Shown: piece by piece, positions 49,997-64,000 of the stretch
Position numbering within the stretch: position 1 is the first letter of the stretch
Layout of the letters: the number at the start of each line of letters is the position of its first letter
Assembly: GCF_030463535.1 (NCBI RefSeq)
Contig: NC_132888.1
Location: 10,244,081-10,308,080 of the forward strand
DNA: 64,000 nucleotides
From: Salminus brasiliensis
Lineage: Eukaryota > Chordata > Actinopteri > Characiformes > Bryconidae
Reading direction: 5' to 3'
Translations under genes and position numbers: made by a program
The notes under the pieces: generated by a model
Told to the model about the DNA's origin: nothing
The model's database searches: none
The model's input: the letters and a program-made list of their open reading frames with translations, nothing else

Positions 49997-51654
49997 TGAG
50001 TGTGCCTATTGTTTCTCACAGTGAGTACATGACCTTTGAGTTTCCAGCGCACACCCTTTCCTGTGTCATGTGACCTTCTAATCAGACATTTGAGTAATGT
50101 GTAAACACTGTGTGTGTATAATAACAGCTCATATCTATTCTAAAACTCTGTTTTTGTTCAGGTTGACTTTTCAGTTCCTACGGTCATAGCTAATGAGATG
50201 AACTACATTTTGTAAGTATTTATTAGTTATGATTTGTGCCTGTTTAAGGTATGTAAAGTTTCTTTTGTTTGTGTTAACGTTTACCTTTTTTGTTTTTCAG
50301 TGAGTTCTGCACCATGCAGTCCATAAAAGTGCACAACATTGTGGTAATGATGCAGTAAGTTCAGATGATTTAGTTATTATCCATATACTGTATTTAGAGG
50401 TCCTTACAGTCTTACAGCAAATGTGTTATAAAGGCTTCTATGAGTGATGCTATAGAAGAATCAAGAAGAAGGTTACAGTTCAATATACTGTGATGCTGTA
50501 AGACAATACATTGCATTTTTTGGGGGTGGGGTTCCCCAAAATCAAATTTTGGGAAAACTGTCATAGTACAAAAACACACCTTCATATATTCAAAATCAGA
50601 ACAGTGGAATCTGAAGACAAAAGGGGTTTAAACACAACACCAAATGAACTACTGTCTCCCAACATTCTTAAAAAGTTTACATGGCACCCTCTGGAGTCTA
50701 TAGACGCATCAGATTTGATGTTTATCAATGTTCCTTTTAATATCTTTGTGATAATACAGCTCGGAAATACATTTTAAAAGACTTCCTAAATCTGTAGAGC
50801 CCATCTTTTCAATTGCAACTCCTTGCCATATCGTACATGACTCACATCCGGAGTCACGAGGCTGTGCAGACGAGTTGAGATACTCGTCTAACTGGTGGAT
50901 TTGTGTGTCTGTCATCTGCCCCTCATCTAATTAATTGATTTGTGAGTCTGTCTATAGTTTTGTGTGAAACTGACCAATGGACACTGAGAAACTCGCCAAT
51001 TATATTCATACATATCACTACTTGGTGAACTTGCAAGCACCAAAACAAATCAAAACAAAGGTATGTTTGCACGAGAAATCCAACCACTATGAGCGGTTTG
51101 TGGACAGCAGTGAAGAACAGCAGTTCATTTAGATTAATTAGGAATACAATGACAGTGTGAGAGCAGTCATCAAGGCTTAGGGGTAACATACTGATGGTCA
51201 TTCTTAGTTTTTGTGAAGGAATGGAAATACCTTCTGTATGTTCCAAGTGGTAATACGGGAAATGAATTTCAGAATCTGCAGCAAGGGCTGTCTAATGGTT
51301 CAGGAGTCCACAGTTTGGTGGAGGAACTAGTTTCTATTATCTCTATTATTTAACTTCTGTTAATTGACATGTTTAATACACTGTTTGTCACAATGTATTT
51401 GAGCAGAGTAATCACCAAACAGTGCTGTACAGTGGCTCTCCATGGCTGGAGATGATTGATGAAATTGCCATTCTTACCCACAGAGTGTGGTTGGAGGCTC
51501 ACCTTCTCTTGTTCTCTGATTGTTCCCCCTCAGGATGACTGTGACCACCGTGTACTTTGGACACGCTGAGCAGATTTCACAAGAGAAGTACCTCTATGTG
51601 GACTGCGGCGCAAATACCACCAGCCCCAGCGGACACACAAATGTGATACAGTAA
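46229..51654 (+). CDS. tmem106b: Transmembrane protein 106B (lysosomal)
   Basis: A single-pass type II membrane protein of late endosomes and lysosomes that affects lysosome size, transport and acidification. Seven coding exons join in frame: 46229-46415, 46801-46864, 47874-48033, 48188-48328, 50162-50211, 50301-50354 and 51534-51654 (stop TAA at 51652). The product is 258 residues; human TMEM106B is 274, the difference lying mainly in the cytosolic N-terminus. It starts MGKS with Gly2, a possible myristoylation site. It contains the family signatures [19 protein letters not shown] and [17 protein letters not shown], a membrane span at about 86-107, and a lumenal domain with several N-glycosylation sequons (NIT, NVT, NTT) and the two conserved cysteines (EFCTM and YVDCG). 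A paired CPTC motif lies in the cytosolic half. The 5' UTR is split by an intron of about 1 kb. Poly(A) signal AATAAA at 52507-52512. Teleosts have two co-orthologues (ba and bb); I cannot tell which this is. Confidence 0.96.
46945..47285. mobile_element. MITE copy, inverted, in a tmem106b intron
   Basis: An opposite-orientation, internally rearranged copy of the 7640-8044 family: 'aaggacaaaagaattaggac' near the left, 'gtgaggtcaggatgttggat' in the middle, and 'atagtgtatt' at the right. Confidence 0.55.
49030..49492. mobile_element. MITE copy in a tmem106b intron
   Basis: About 460 bp of the same family: 'cacccattgttgacacagat', 'ggactctctggagcaga', 'gtggaactgtgttctct', and the terminal 'gacttttgtccatatagtgt'. 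The left terminal repeat is missing. Confidence 0.7.
49938..49994. repeat. (TA)n microsatellite in a tmem106b intron
   Basis: About 28 TA units. Confidence 0.97.
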
Positions 51655-52506
51655 AGCTCTGTACCGTGAATCCTCCCTCCAGGACTTCTTATTTGGTGTT
51701 TCTCTGCAACCCTACGACTCTGTGTGCTCTGGTCGGTTTTAGATGCCCATGCATGGTGATGCAAGGAAGGTCTAGGTCAGGACGTTCTCATCATCATTAT
51801 TATTATTATTTTTATTATTATTATTTTAAGCATTAATTTTTCAGAGCTAGATGTAGAGTTGTAATTTGGGAGCTAAAGAAATGCAGTTAAATGCCAGAGA
51901 GTGCATTTAACAAATCTCCTGTTCTGGGGCTAACATGCTTTACTGTCTCAAATTATTCAGGAAGAAAAGTTTGATTGGGAACAAATCACTCACATCCAGA
52001 CTGGTTTACCAGTTGTAGCTTGCAATCACAAAACATATTAGGCTGTATTTATGAACCACTTTAACATTAATGTTTCCTGGGGGTAGTGAGGGGAGAGATT
52101 AACACTGTAAAAAGTGCATTAGTCCATGTTCAGGCACAGCTATGAGATTCTTTATGAAATGTAAACTGCTGTTGGTAAAATATCACAATATTAGAAAAAG
52201 AGGCATTTTATATATGTGTATTTTTACACACGCCTTTAATGTACAAAATTATTTTGTCTCTGCATTAAAAAAAGTAATTTTATAAAAACAAATCTGTTCG
52301 CAAATATATGTTAACATGTGTTGTGGTCAGTGAATCCCCCATCTGCCTACATGCCTTATATTGACAATGAATACATCTGCTATATTGTGTGTATGTGAGA
52401 TGTGTAATCTTTAGGTTCACGTTGTAAAGGAAACCAACAGACTATATGTCTTGCATCTGACTCCTCAAGTTAGTGTCTCTTTTCTAGCCAAGTCTGTTTC
52501 ATTTAC

Positions 52507-52512
52507 AATAAA
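52507..52512 (+). terminator. tmem106b: Poly(A) signal of tmem106b
   Basis: AATAAA lies 853 bp past the stop codon and is followed by a GT/T-rich stretch ('tttgtgctgtacgtttgtca'). Confidence 0.7.
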
Positions 52513-52539
52513 GTGATGAACTACTGGTTTCATTTGTGC

Positions 52540-55500
52540 TGTACGTTTGTCAGTCTTGCATAGTTTGATCAGATGTTATTTTAATCACGTTCAAGCTGTT
52601 TTAGCATATTCATAATCTGCCCTCCCTCCCATCTCCTAAAATTATGAGCAATAACCACATCAGCTATAGAAGGAAAAACGGTTGCCCTTCTGTACTATTC
52701 ACTTTGTTTGCAGGTTTTGACATTATCAATTACCCTACGATCAAGTGTTTACCACAAAGTAGTGACTGATGCTGCACTGAAAGAGCAGTATGTACAACAT
52801 TGTGAAAACCTAGAAAAAAAACTAGTTTAAAAAAAGTTTGCTGTTTTGTTGAAACACAGGTAGCAACCAAGTAAAACAGCTTCACCTGTTGTTCCCTGAA
52901 GTGATTTTATGTCCTATTATCCTCATAATAATCTAAAGTCAACTTGTGGGTAAATGCTACATTAATGGCACTGGACCCTTCAAATCGTCATGAATTCCTT
53001 AAGCTAGCTAGTGCTAGATACTGCACTAACAGGACACTCAGCAGCCAAGCTTACATATTTGTCTCAGTAGTCATATGATTTAGGCTCCTAATAGCTATTA
53101 ACTAGTAGGAAATTCTTGTTTTATGTTGTTTAACTGTAGAAAGACCTCAGACTATGTATTTACTGTTAGTCAAATCAGAGCTGGGGCATTACCAAAAGGG
53201 AAAATGAAATTATAGGTAGTGCAGGGGAAATACAATGCCTTCTTCCTAAAAAAATATGAATTCTATAAATGTGCCTCTAAGCTTAAAAGTAAGGTTTTCA
53301 ATCTAGTTTGAATGTGTATTTGAACTACACTATGGAAGCTGATGGCCCTCGTGCATCTGCAGCTGGACAGGAATGAAGCAGAGGAATTAGTAGGCCACAC
53401 TGACACATGGAGCAACACACACTATTGGTTTGTTAGTACAACCTTTTTGATTATTCTGGAGCGCTGGATAAACAGAACATGTGTACAATGAATTGGTTGA
53501 AAGTCCAGGTTGATAATACACCATATCATGGCGCTTCTATCACCACTGAATTGTTGTCTGTGAGTTTTCATAGGTTCTTATTCTTATTCCTATTCAGTGT
53601 CTCTGGCATAAGGAGGAGATGGGCCTGCTCGCAGATGACTGCCCAGTCTTTCAGTTTGCAGAAACTGTGCAATACAGTCAACTCAGCATGGTACAACATC
53701 CTCACACAACTCATCCAACACCCTGCAGAGTCAAAGCAGCCTAATGTTCTGAAAGCCAAAGATCATATACCCCACTAATCGCCAACTCAAAGCTAGTTTA
53801 TTAAGTATATACGTATATAGATATAATACTTTGCAAACAGAGAAGTCAATGCAGACATGAGGTGCAGGTATACCTTTTGCTCACAGGATGGCGCAATTTC
53901 ACTGATTCTGTGCATATTTAAAAGAACCAGGACACATACCCATGCCTGTGTGTGCATGTTAGAGTATGTTAGAGATATGACTTCATTTTTATGTGTGGAC
54001 ACTTTTCCCAAAACACTGTCAGGACAAAGATTCAGAAAAGCTACATGTTTGTTCAGGTACAAACAATACACATCTCGCCTCTAGTGGACCTTAAGAGTAC
54101 AGTATGCCCACTTTCCCTGTGAAAAGGTGCATAATTGTAAAATTAATAAAACCCTGGAGAAAATGCAGTTCAAAAAGACTCCAGGTTTTTATAAATTTTA
54201 CAAAAATAAACCTTTTCACAGGGAAAGTACGGTTATGTGCATTAAGTAATAGCACTGACGACATACATTCATAAAAATAAAAAAGGTGCTTCAACCGGTC
54301 CTTTAAGTGATACTAAAGAGATGTGAGTGTAAAGAACCTTAATATCCAATTCTTTAAACCATTAGAACCTTCACCTACAGCTCTCTTACAGAAACTTGGT
54401 TGTTTTACAGCATTGCATGAAAACCCCTTTATAAGAGTACCCCCAAGTGTACCACAGCAATGACAGTTAGTGCACATTAATACAAACAGCAGTGAAATAC
54501 AGTTTCACAGTAATCATGTAATCAGTAGCCCCATGTGAGGTGATTTACTATTCACACACGTTGCACTTAGATTTGGGTTAGTGTGTACTGACAGCGGAGC
54601 TTCTTCTCTGAAAATCCCTCACATTTTAGATGGACCTGTGTAATTTTGAAAGTATTTCCCGCTTTAAATGGAGTGCACTGCAGATCTCTTGAGGCAAAAA
54701 CTATGCACATCTGTTTGTGCCATTAGAGAAGTAGTACCTATTCTGGTTCCACTGTAATGGACCCCTGAAACAACAAACACTGGTTATGACTTGATGGTTA
54801 TGATTTTAGGATTGGAGAATTGTCTGCATACAGATGGTTATTCTTCCTGCAAATCTTGATGCTATTCCAATCGAAGCATCAGCATAAAGATCCTTTCTGT
54901 GACAGTTACACTGATCTGAGGACCATCATGCAAAAACACTCTCGATTTTTGACTGAGAGAAGGAAATGGGTCAACAGTGGTCTGAAAACATGGAGTTGTA
55001 CTTGTTTTGAGGAGGGGGATCATTTGACCCACATCTGGAGAAGCCATTTCCTTACATCTGGGAATGTGCTGCTTTTAAAAACGACCATGAAAGTTTCATG
55101 AGAAGTTGTGCTCGTGTTGTTTTGTGGACTAAAACTCATAGTATATTATAACTGGATAGAATGATTGTAGACTTGCTTTATAATTTTTACAGTCAGGATG
55201 CTTTTCATTAAAAGCCAATGCATCTAATTGCATGTAGATCATTCATTCATTTAGAATTTGGTTCTGGAGGTTCTGGAGTGCTAAAATCAGACACTAATGT
55301 ACAATGAGATGCTTTACTTGTGATAGAAATCCAAAACTTGAGGTGCGACAAATAGTTCTTTGAGTAAGACCATAGAGGAAAAAAAGCTTTGGCTGTATAA
55401 AGAACCATTTTTGTAAATATAATGTGTGTGAAGAACCTTTTGAAGGTTGAAAGAAATGGGTGTAAAGGTCCTTTACCTACTTATGGTTCCTCTATGGTAT

Positions 55501-55706
55501 CACTCAAAGAACCCCCTACACTTTCCTCTTTTTTATAGAACCCTCACTCTGTCCCAGTTCACACTTTTCCAGCTGTGGCTCCATACTGGTCCTCTCTCTC
55601 CAGCAGGGGTGCTGTGGAGTTGGGTGGAGTACACTGGGACTACTAGGACTACACAGCTTCTGGAGCCTCAGTCCATTCAGTTCCTTGTGTGAGTGTGGAG
55701 ACCAGA
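52540..55706. other. Gene-free region between tmem106b and the EGF gene
   Basis: No exon is supported. It contains a palindromic element (54111-54227). A stretch at about 55330-55520 carries 'gttctttgagtaagaccata' and 'atggtatcactcaaagaacc' as inverted partners and looks like the family of the lsr-intron element at 35705-36560. The promoter of the EGF gene should lie in the last few hundred bases; no TATA box is obvious. Confidence 0.45.
54111..54227. repeat. 117-bp palindromic element
   Basis: CTTTCCCTGTGAAAAGG (54111-54127) is exactly complementary to CCTTTTCACAGGGAAAG (54211-54227). Pairing continues inward with few mismatches to arms of about 48 bp around a 20-nt loop. It is either a small foldback MITE or a hairpin-forming sequence. 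Confidence 0.8.
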
Positions 55707-58700
55707 ATGAGAGTGTTTGGCCGTTCGTCCACTCTGCTGCAGACACAGCTCCTGCTGGCCACTCTGGCCCTGTTGGCCGGTGTGTGCCTAGGCCGGTCAG
55801 ATGCACCCAGAGGGGTCTCCCTACCTTTCGTCTTCGACGTCAAAGCAGTGTGTGATCCACCCTGTAAACACGCTGGAATCTGCATCCGAAACAACACCTG
55901 CTTCTGCTCACGGGGATATGAGGGAGAGACCTGCCAGTATGGTGAAGTTTCCTTTTTGTATTTATTAAGTGTGGGAGGTCACTGAGTGAGTGTGTGTGTG
56001 TGTTATTGTATGTATAAATAGCTAGATGAATAGCTAAATAGCCAATTTTCTTTGGAAGTCTGGTGTGCAGGCTTAATACACTAACCCTTGTGTTGCCTTA
56101 AGGGTCCAAAAATGACCCACCACTATGTTTGACACTTTGCTTTCTAGCTTGAAATGTGACTTTTCCTAGAGTGACCCCAACTCTACAGAAGGTGAAGCAT
56201 CGCCGTTGTTCATACGTCCATGAAAGCTGTAGACCACTGGGATAAATAGATTGTCTTCAGGTCATTTCTGACCCTTAGGACAATCCCCTTAGAGCAGTAT
56301 ACTGAATGTGAAGACCACCCAAGGGTTAAGCTGAACTACAGTGATCTCTGTCAGACCAATTTAACAGCAATGCTTTGTCGGTTTCAGCAAACTGCTATCC
56401 GAAGTGCAAAAATGGAGGGGAATGCCTTCGCCCTGGAAAGTGTAGATGTCCTCCAGGTTTCGGGGGGAAATATTGCCACAAAGGTATTTGAACTTTCTGT
56501 GTGAAATCACTCATAGTTCTCCAGTGTTCTTCTCAATCTTCGCATGTAAAGGATTTTGCATATAGAGCAGGCCAAGTAAAAGGAGCAGATAAAAAAGAAC
56601 CAGAGACCAGTTATAGGAGGGAAGAAGCAAAGGGGGTGGATGGACAGCTTGGTTAACTGAGTGTTTTGGTTAAACAGTGATGTGTGATAGCGGCTGCTGG
56701 AATGGCGGTGACTGCATTGCTGTGAATGGAGAGGCCAAGTGCATCTGTCCATCCAGCTGGACTGGCTCCAAATGCCAAGATGGTATGTTGACTTCATCAA
56801 CCAGTGTATCTAATCAGCATCTGATCTTAGTTCTTAATCCTAATTAATAACTTATTGGAAGCCAAGCTTGATCTCCTTCTGAACTGATGTAAGGAACTAA
56901 TCCCCCCTTTTTTGCAGTCTGTTTAAATCTGTAAGGTCTAGAATGGGGTTGAAATGAATGTGATTCCAGTGCTCTGGTAACTTGTATGTGCTGTTTTGAG
57001 CTTGTGTTGTGGTTTTGTGTCTACAGCTATCTGTCCACAGGGCTGCAGGAATGGGGGCAGCTGCGTGGCCCCGGGAATCTGCAGCTGCCCAGAGGGATGG
57101 CTAGGGGGAGCCTGTCACACAGGTCAGCTTACATGTACAGAGGATTTAGGTTCTCAGTGCTGATCTTGGAGTACCCCCACCCTGCACATTTTAGTGTCTT
57201 GTTAAATCTGTCATGGGCTTAAACAGGTGTGTGGAGAATAAAGGAAACGCCAAAATGTGGCAAAGGGTTCTCCATGACCAAGAATAAAAACCAGGGGCAT
57301 AGTGGAACCTCTGATTTTGAGTGTCCAAATGTTTGTGGTCACCCCTTCTCATGAATGCATTCATCTACTTTAAGTATCACACATTGCTGCAAGTGCACAC
57401 ACACATAGACAGCTTGTTTAGTCCCTGTAGAGAAGTACTGGCTATGGAACAGGACTCTCTGGAGCAAATAAACATGAGCCTAATGCCTAATAAAGGCGTG
57501 GGGTAGAGGAGTATAAAGCCCCCCAGCATTGAGCTGTGGAGCAGTGGAGCTGTGTTCTCTGGAATGATGGCTGGTGCTCCATCCAGTACTTTTAGGATGA
57601 GGTGGGGAGTTAGGGATGAGGTGGGTGGTGATCATCCAACATCCTAATCTCACTAACACTCATGGTGCTGAATGCAGTAATACCTTCACAGCAATTATCC
57701 TCTAAAATGTAGTAGAATGAAAGCAGGAAGCAGAACTCTTTTTAATACCTGTTTTAATATTTTAATACCCGTATATTAATATGTGAATTACTGTGTAAAT
57801 TACTGTTGGTTTTCTAGGTACAAATAAGTGTAAAAAGACATTTCCTATAGGAAACAACCTGCCCATTGTAAAGCACAAGTTGTAACCTGATTTAAATTAT
57901 AACAAAAAGATAAAAAACTGCAAAAACAGAGAAACTAGGTTAAGAAGTTATAAAGTTTTTTCTCCTGTAACGTTGCCTTATAATATATGTACAGAGAAAA
58001 TGTTAGACATTGACTTCAACCCATATTCTCTATATCTCGGTTCATCCGTAGAACCTCCAATCATCCGCTCTCCAAAATGGCAATTTTACACATTTTAAAA
58101 ACCCTTTTTTTATTTTAGTGGAAGTCAATGTAAAAAGATTATATTCCAAATCTTTGGAATATAATCAATTCTTCATATTCAATTCTTCATATTGGTCAAT
58201 TCATCATGAAATTATGCCAAGAAATGAAAACAGGCAAACAAGGTTTTTTTGTGGCGGTAATAGTATACACAGGCACATCAAAAATGATGAGCACTGCTGG
58301 TTTGGAATGAACACAGCCCATTTAATTAGCTCTACTGACCATATAGGAGCACTGTGTAGTCCATCTGATTCTCTGCATACTTTATTAGCCTCCTTTCACC
58401 CTGTTCTTTAATGGCGAGGACCCCACAAGACCACCACAGAGCAGGTATTATGTAGGTGGCGGGTCATTCTCAGCACTGTAGTGACTCCACTGACATGGTG
58501 AGGGTGTGTTAGTGATTGTGTGAGAGGATCAGACACAGCAGTGCTGCTAGAGTTTTTAAACACTGTGTCTGTCCACTCACTGTCCACTCTATTAGACAGA
58601 GACAGAAGCTCATCTGCTGCTGCACGGTTTGTGTTGGTCATCCTCTGGTCCTGTATCAGCAGTTACAGGATGCTGTCCACAGGATATTTCTGGTGAGTGG

Positions 58701-59270
58701 CCTGTTCTCAGTCCAATGATGACACCAAGGGGTTTAAACACTCAAGCAGCACTGCTGTGTCTGATCCACTCGTACAAGCCCAACACACACTAACACACCT
58801 CCACCATGTCAGGGTGTCACTGCAGTCCTGAAAATGACCCACCTCCCAAATGATACTTGCTCTGTGGGGTCCTGTAGGGGTCCTGACCACTGAAGAACAG
58901 GGTGAAAGGAGGCTAATGAAGTATGCAGAGAAACAAATGGATGACAGTCTGGAATTACAGAACTACACAGTGCTCCTATATGGAAAGTGGAGCTGCCTAA
59001 TGGCCACTGATACCCTCATGCTTACATAATCCTGGTAAAAGAAGAAGCATTTTATTCTTCATTTATCTATTAAAACATCTGAAAATCTGATCTCAGACCA
59101 GCAGCAGATGGAACAGCAATTTCAACTGCTAACAGACGGTCTCTCTCTCCCCCACAGCTGTGTGTAAGAAGCCTTGTCTGAATGGGGGGAAGTGTGTGTC
59201 TCCCGACACCTGCCGCTGTCGCTCTCCGTTCTCCGGCCCCCAGTGTGAGGAGAGGAAAAAGCTCTTCTAA
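55707..59270 (+). CDS. Secreted protein with five EGF-like modules, VWDE-like
   Basis: I do not recognise a named orthologue. Five exons join in frame: 55707-55941, 56388-56483, 56678-56782, 57027-57122 and 59158-59270 (stop TAA at 59268). The product is 214 residues. It starts with a basic then hydrophobic signal peptide (about 1-29, with [15 protein letters not shown]). A short linker follows, then five EGF modules, each with six cysteines in the C-x3-C-x5-C-x(4-6)-C-x-C-x8-C pattern, at about residues 49-77, 81-109, 113-143, 148-176 and 180-208. It ends EERKKLF. There is no WIF, VWD or transmembrane domain. Introns are phase 1, so exons can be shuffled. The nearest match I can see is the C-terminal EGF array of the adjacent, oppositely oriented vwde: [17 protein letters not shown] here resembles [17 protein letters not shown] there. 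A 5' exon could be missing; the ATG was chosen because it directly precedes the signal peptide. Poly(A) signal AATAAA at 59705. Confidence 0.8.
57318..57760. mobile_element. MITE copy in an intron of the EGF gene
   Basis: About 440 bp of the 7640-8044 family. Its left end, 'gtgtccaaatgtttgtggtc', is nearly intact, with 'ggactctctggagcaaataa' and 'gtgttctctggaatgatggc' inside. The right end is lost. Confidence 0.7.
58339..58983. mobile_element. Foldback element with about 230-bp inverted arms
   Basis: CCATATAGGAGCACTGTGTA at 58339 is mirrored by the complement ending at 58983. Pairing, with scattered mismatches and small gaps, extends about 230 bp on each side (for example 'gatcagacacagcagtgctg' near 58529 against the complement near 58750-58770). 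The centre is a loop of about 170 bp. It has no open frame of interest and lies in the last intron of the EGF gene. Confidence 0.8.
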
Positions 59271-60207
59271 CCTCAGCGCAGTCACTCCTTACACAGAGGC
59301 TGGAGGTTCTTCAAAATGGTGCTATTCTTTAGTGTTTGTTCCTTCAACGTTGTGACTGACCGATGTTTTACCTTGTTTACATTTACCTGACAAATTCTTC
59401 TTCTTATGTCTTATGGTGCAAAATGTGTAAAGTGTGCTGTGGGACTGATTATTTCTTTTACTTCATGGTAACTGTGTGTGTGTGTGTGTTAGTGTGTGAG
59501 AAGGTGAACTTGGAATGATAGTGACCAAGGCACCTAGAACGATTTTAATGTAGTAGATACGTGACATGATACACACATGTAAAACAGCTGTTTTTGTACT
59601 TTATTTCAGTAAAGTAAGCAGTTGAATGTCCTGATATAGGAGTTTACATAGATGGATACAGGAGTTTATACATATACCCAGTGTCACCAGTATATTTTAA
59701 AACCAATAAAAAAAAAATTGAACAAAATTCAGATTTACAGATTCAAAGAATTCTCCTTCAATTACACATACATTACTCATTCAGTAAAAAACATCATATT
59801 CGTCTGTAACTGTAATTTCATGAACAAAAATATGGCAGTAAAATACAGTATATTCAAATTGTCCTCAATAAATTGACCTGTATAAAGCTCATTACCGGTC
59901 ATTTTTATGTACACTGTGCTTTCTTTGGCTCTGTGTTGGACAGTGTTGATTTTCCACTGTGCAGAATATGAAAAAAGACATACAGCTTAGACTAAAAGTC
60001 TCCAGTGAAACATCCGAGTGAAAGGTCTAGAGGGTGAATTATTCCTTTGATCTGTTGCTGTATGAGACATGCCCTCATATGCACATATACAAGTATACAT
60101 ACACCCACAAACATGACTGAGTTGTCCGTAGCTTTTTCAGAGGCAGACACAGACGGGCTGCTTAAAGCCACTTCCTCATGTCTGTCTTGTCTCATGCGTC
60201 TCTTTCA
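59271..60207. other. Convergent 3' region between the EGF gene and vwde
   Basis: This holds the 3' UTR of the plus-strand EGF gene (AATAAA at 59705 and another near 59867). It also holds, on the minus strand, the 3' UTR of vwde (a TTTATT block near 59600 is AATAAA when read on the minus strand). The two UTRs may overlap. No further gene is seen. Confidence 0.5.
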
Positions 60208-63998
<3,791 letters not shown>

Positions 63999-64000
63999 CT

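Noticed and set aside
55689-55706. Upstream in-frame GTG extension of the EGF gene
   Set aside because: It has no ATG; the ATG at 55707 directly precedes a good signal peptide.

Overview
This is a window of vertebrate nuclear DNA, almost certainly from a teleost fish and probably an ostariophysan (an inference). It has intron-rich genes with GT-AG splice sites, Tc1-type transposons, tRNA-headed SINEs, many short terminal-inverted-repeat elements and long (TA)n and (CA)n runs. There are no operons, CRISPR arrays or prokaryotic features. I assembled the gene models by hand from protein similarity, splice consensus and exon phase; each model below keeps one open frame through all its exons.

Layout. 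(1) 1.0-6.4 kb, minus strand: mag (myelin-associated glycoprotein, Siglec-4), with a signal-peptide exon, a V-set domain, four C2-type Ig domains, a transmembrane segment and a cytoplasmic tail. (2) 6.4-29 kb: about 22 kb with no gene I can support. It holds a nearly intact Tc1 element (22.1-23.7 kb) whose transposase has one in-frame stop, an older Tc1 remnant, several MITEs and SINEs, a degenerate tandem repeat, microsatellites, and a chimeric SINE with a tRNA-Glu head at 28.35-28.73 kb. (3) 29.6-40.6 kb, minus strand: lsr (angulin-1), 11 coding exons. (4) 41.09-41.92 kb: an 830-bp hexanucleotide array, then repeats to 44.8 kb. (5) 45.1-52.5 kb, plus strand: a tmem106b orthologue with a GC-rich promoter, an untranslated first exon and 7 coding exons. 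(6) 55.7-59.3 kb, plus strand: a small secreted protein of five EGF modules. (7) 60.2 kb to the right edge, minus strand: the 3' end of vwde, eight EGF exons, tail-to-tail with the small EGF gene.

How the genes relate. mag and lsr are close neighbours on human 19q13, and TMEM106B and VWDE are neighbours on human 7p21, so the window joins two ancestral syntenic blocks. MAG is a sialic-acid-binding myelin adhesion receptor. LSR organises tricellular junctions and takes up lipoproteins. TMEM106B is a lysosomal membrane protein. VWDE is a secreted matrix-type protein. I see no shared pathway; the neighbourhood reflects chromosome history. The least expected gene is the five-EGF protein, which looks like a miniature, inverted relative of the vwde C-terminal array.
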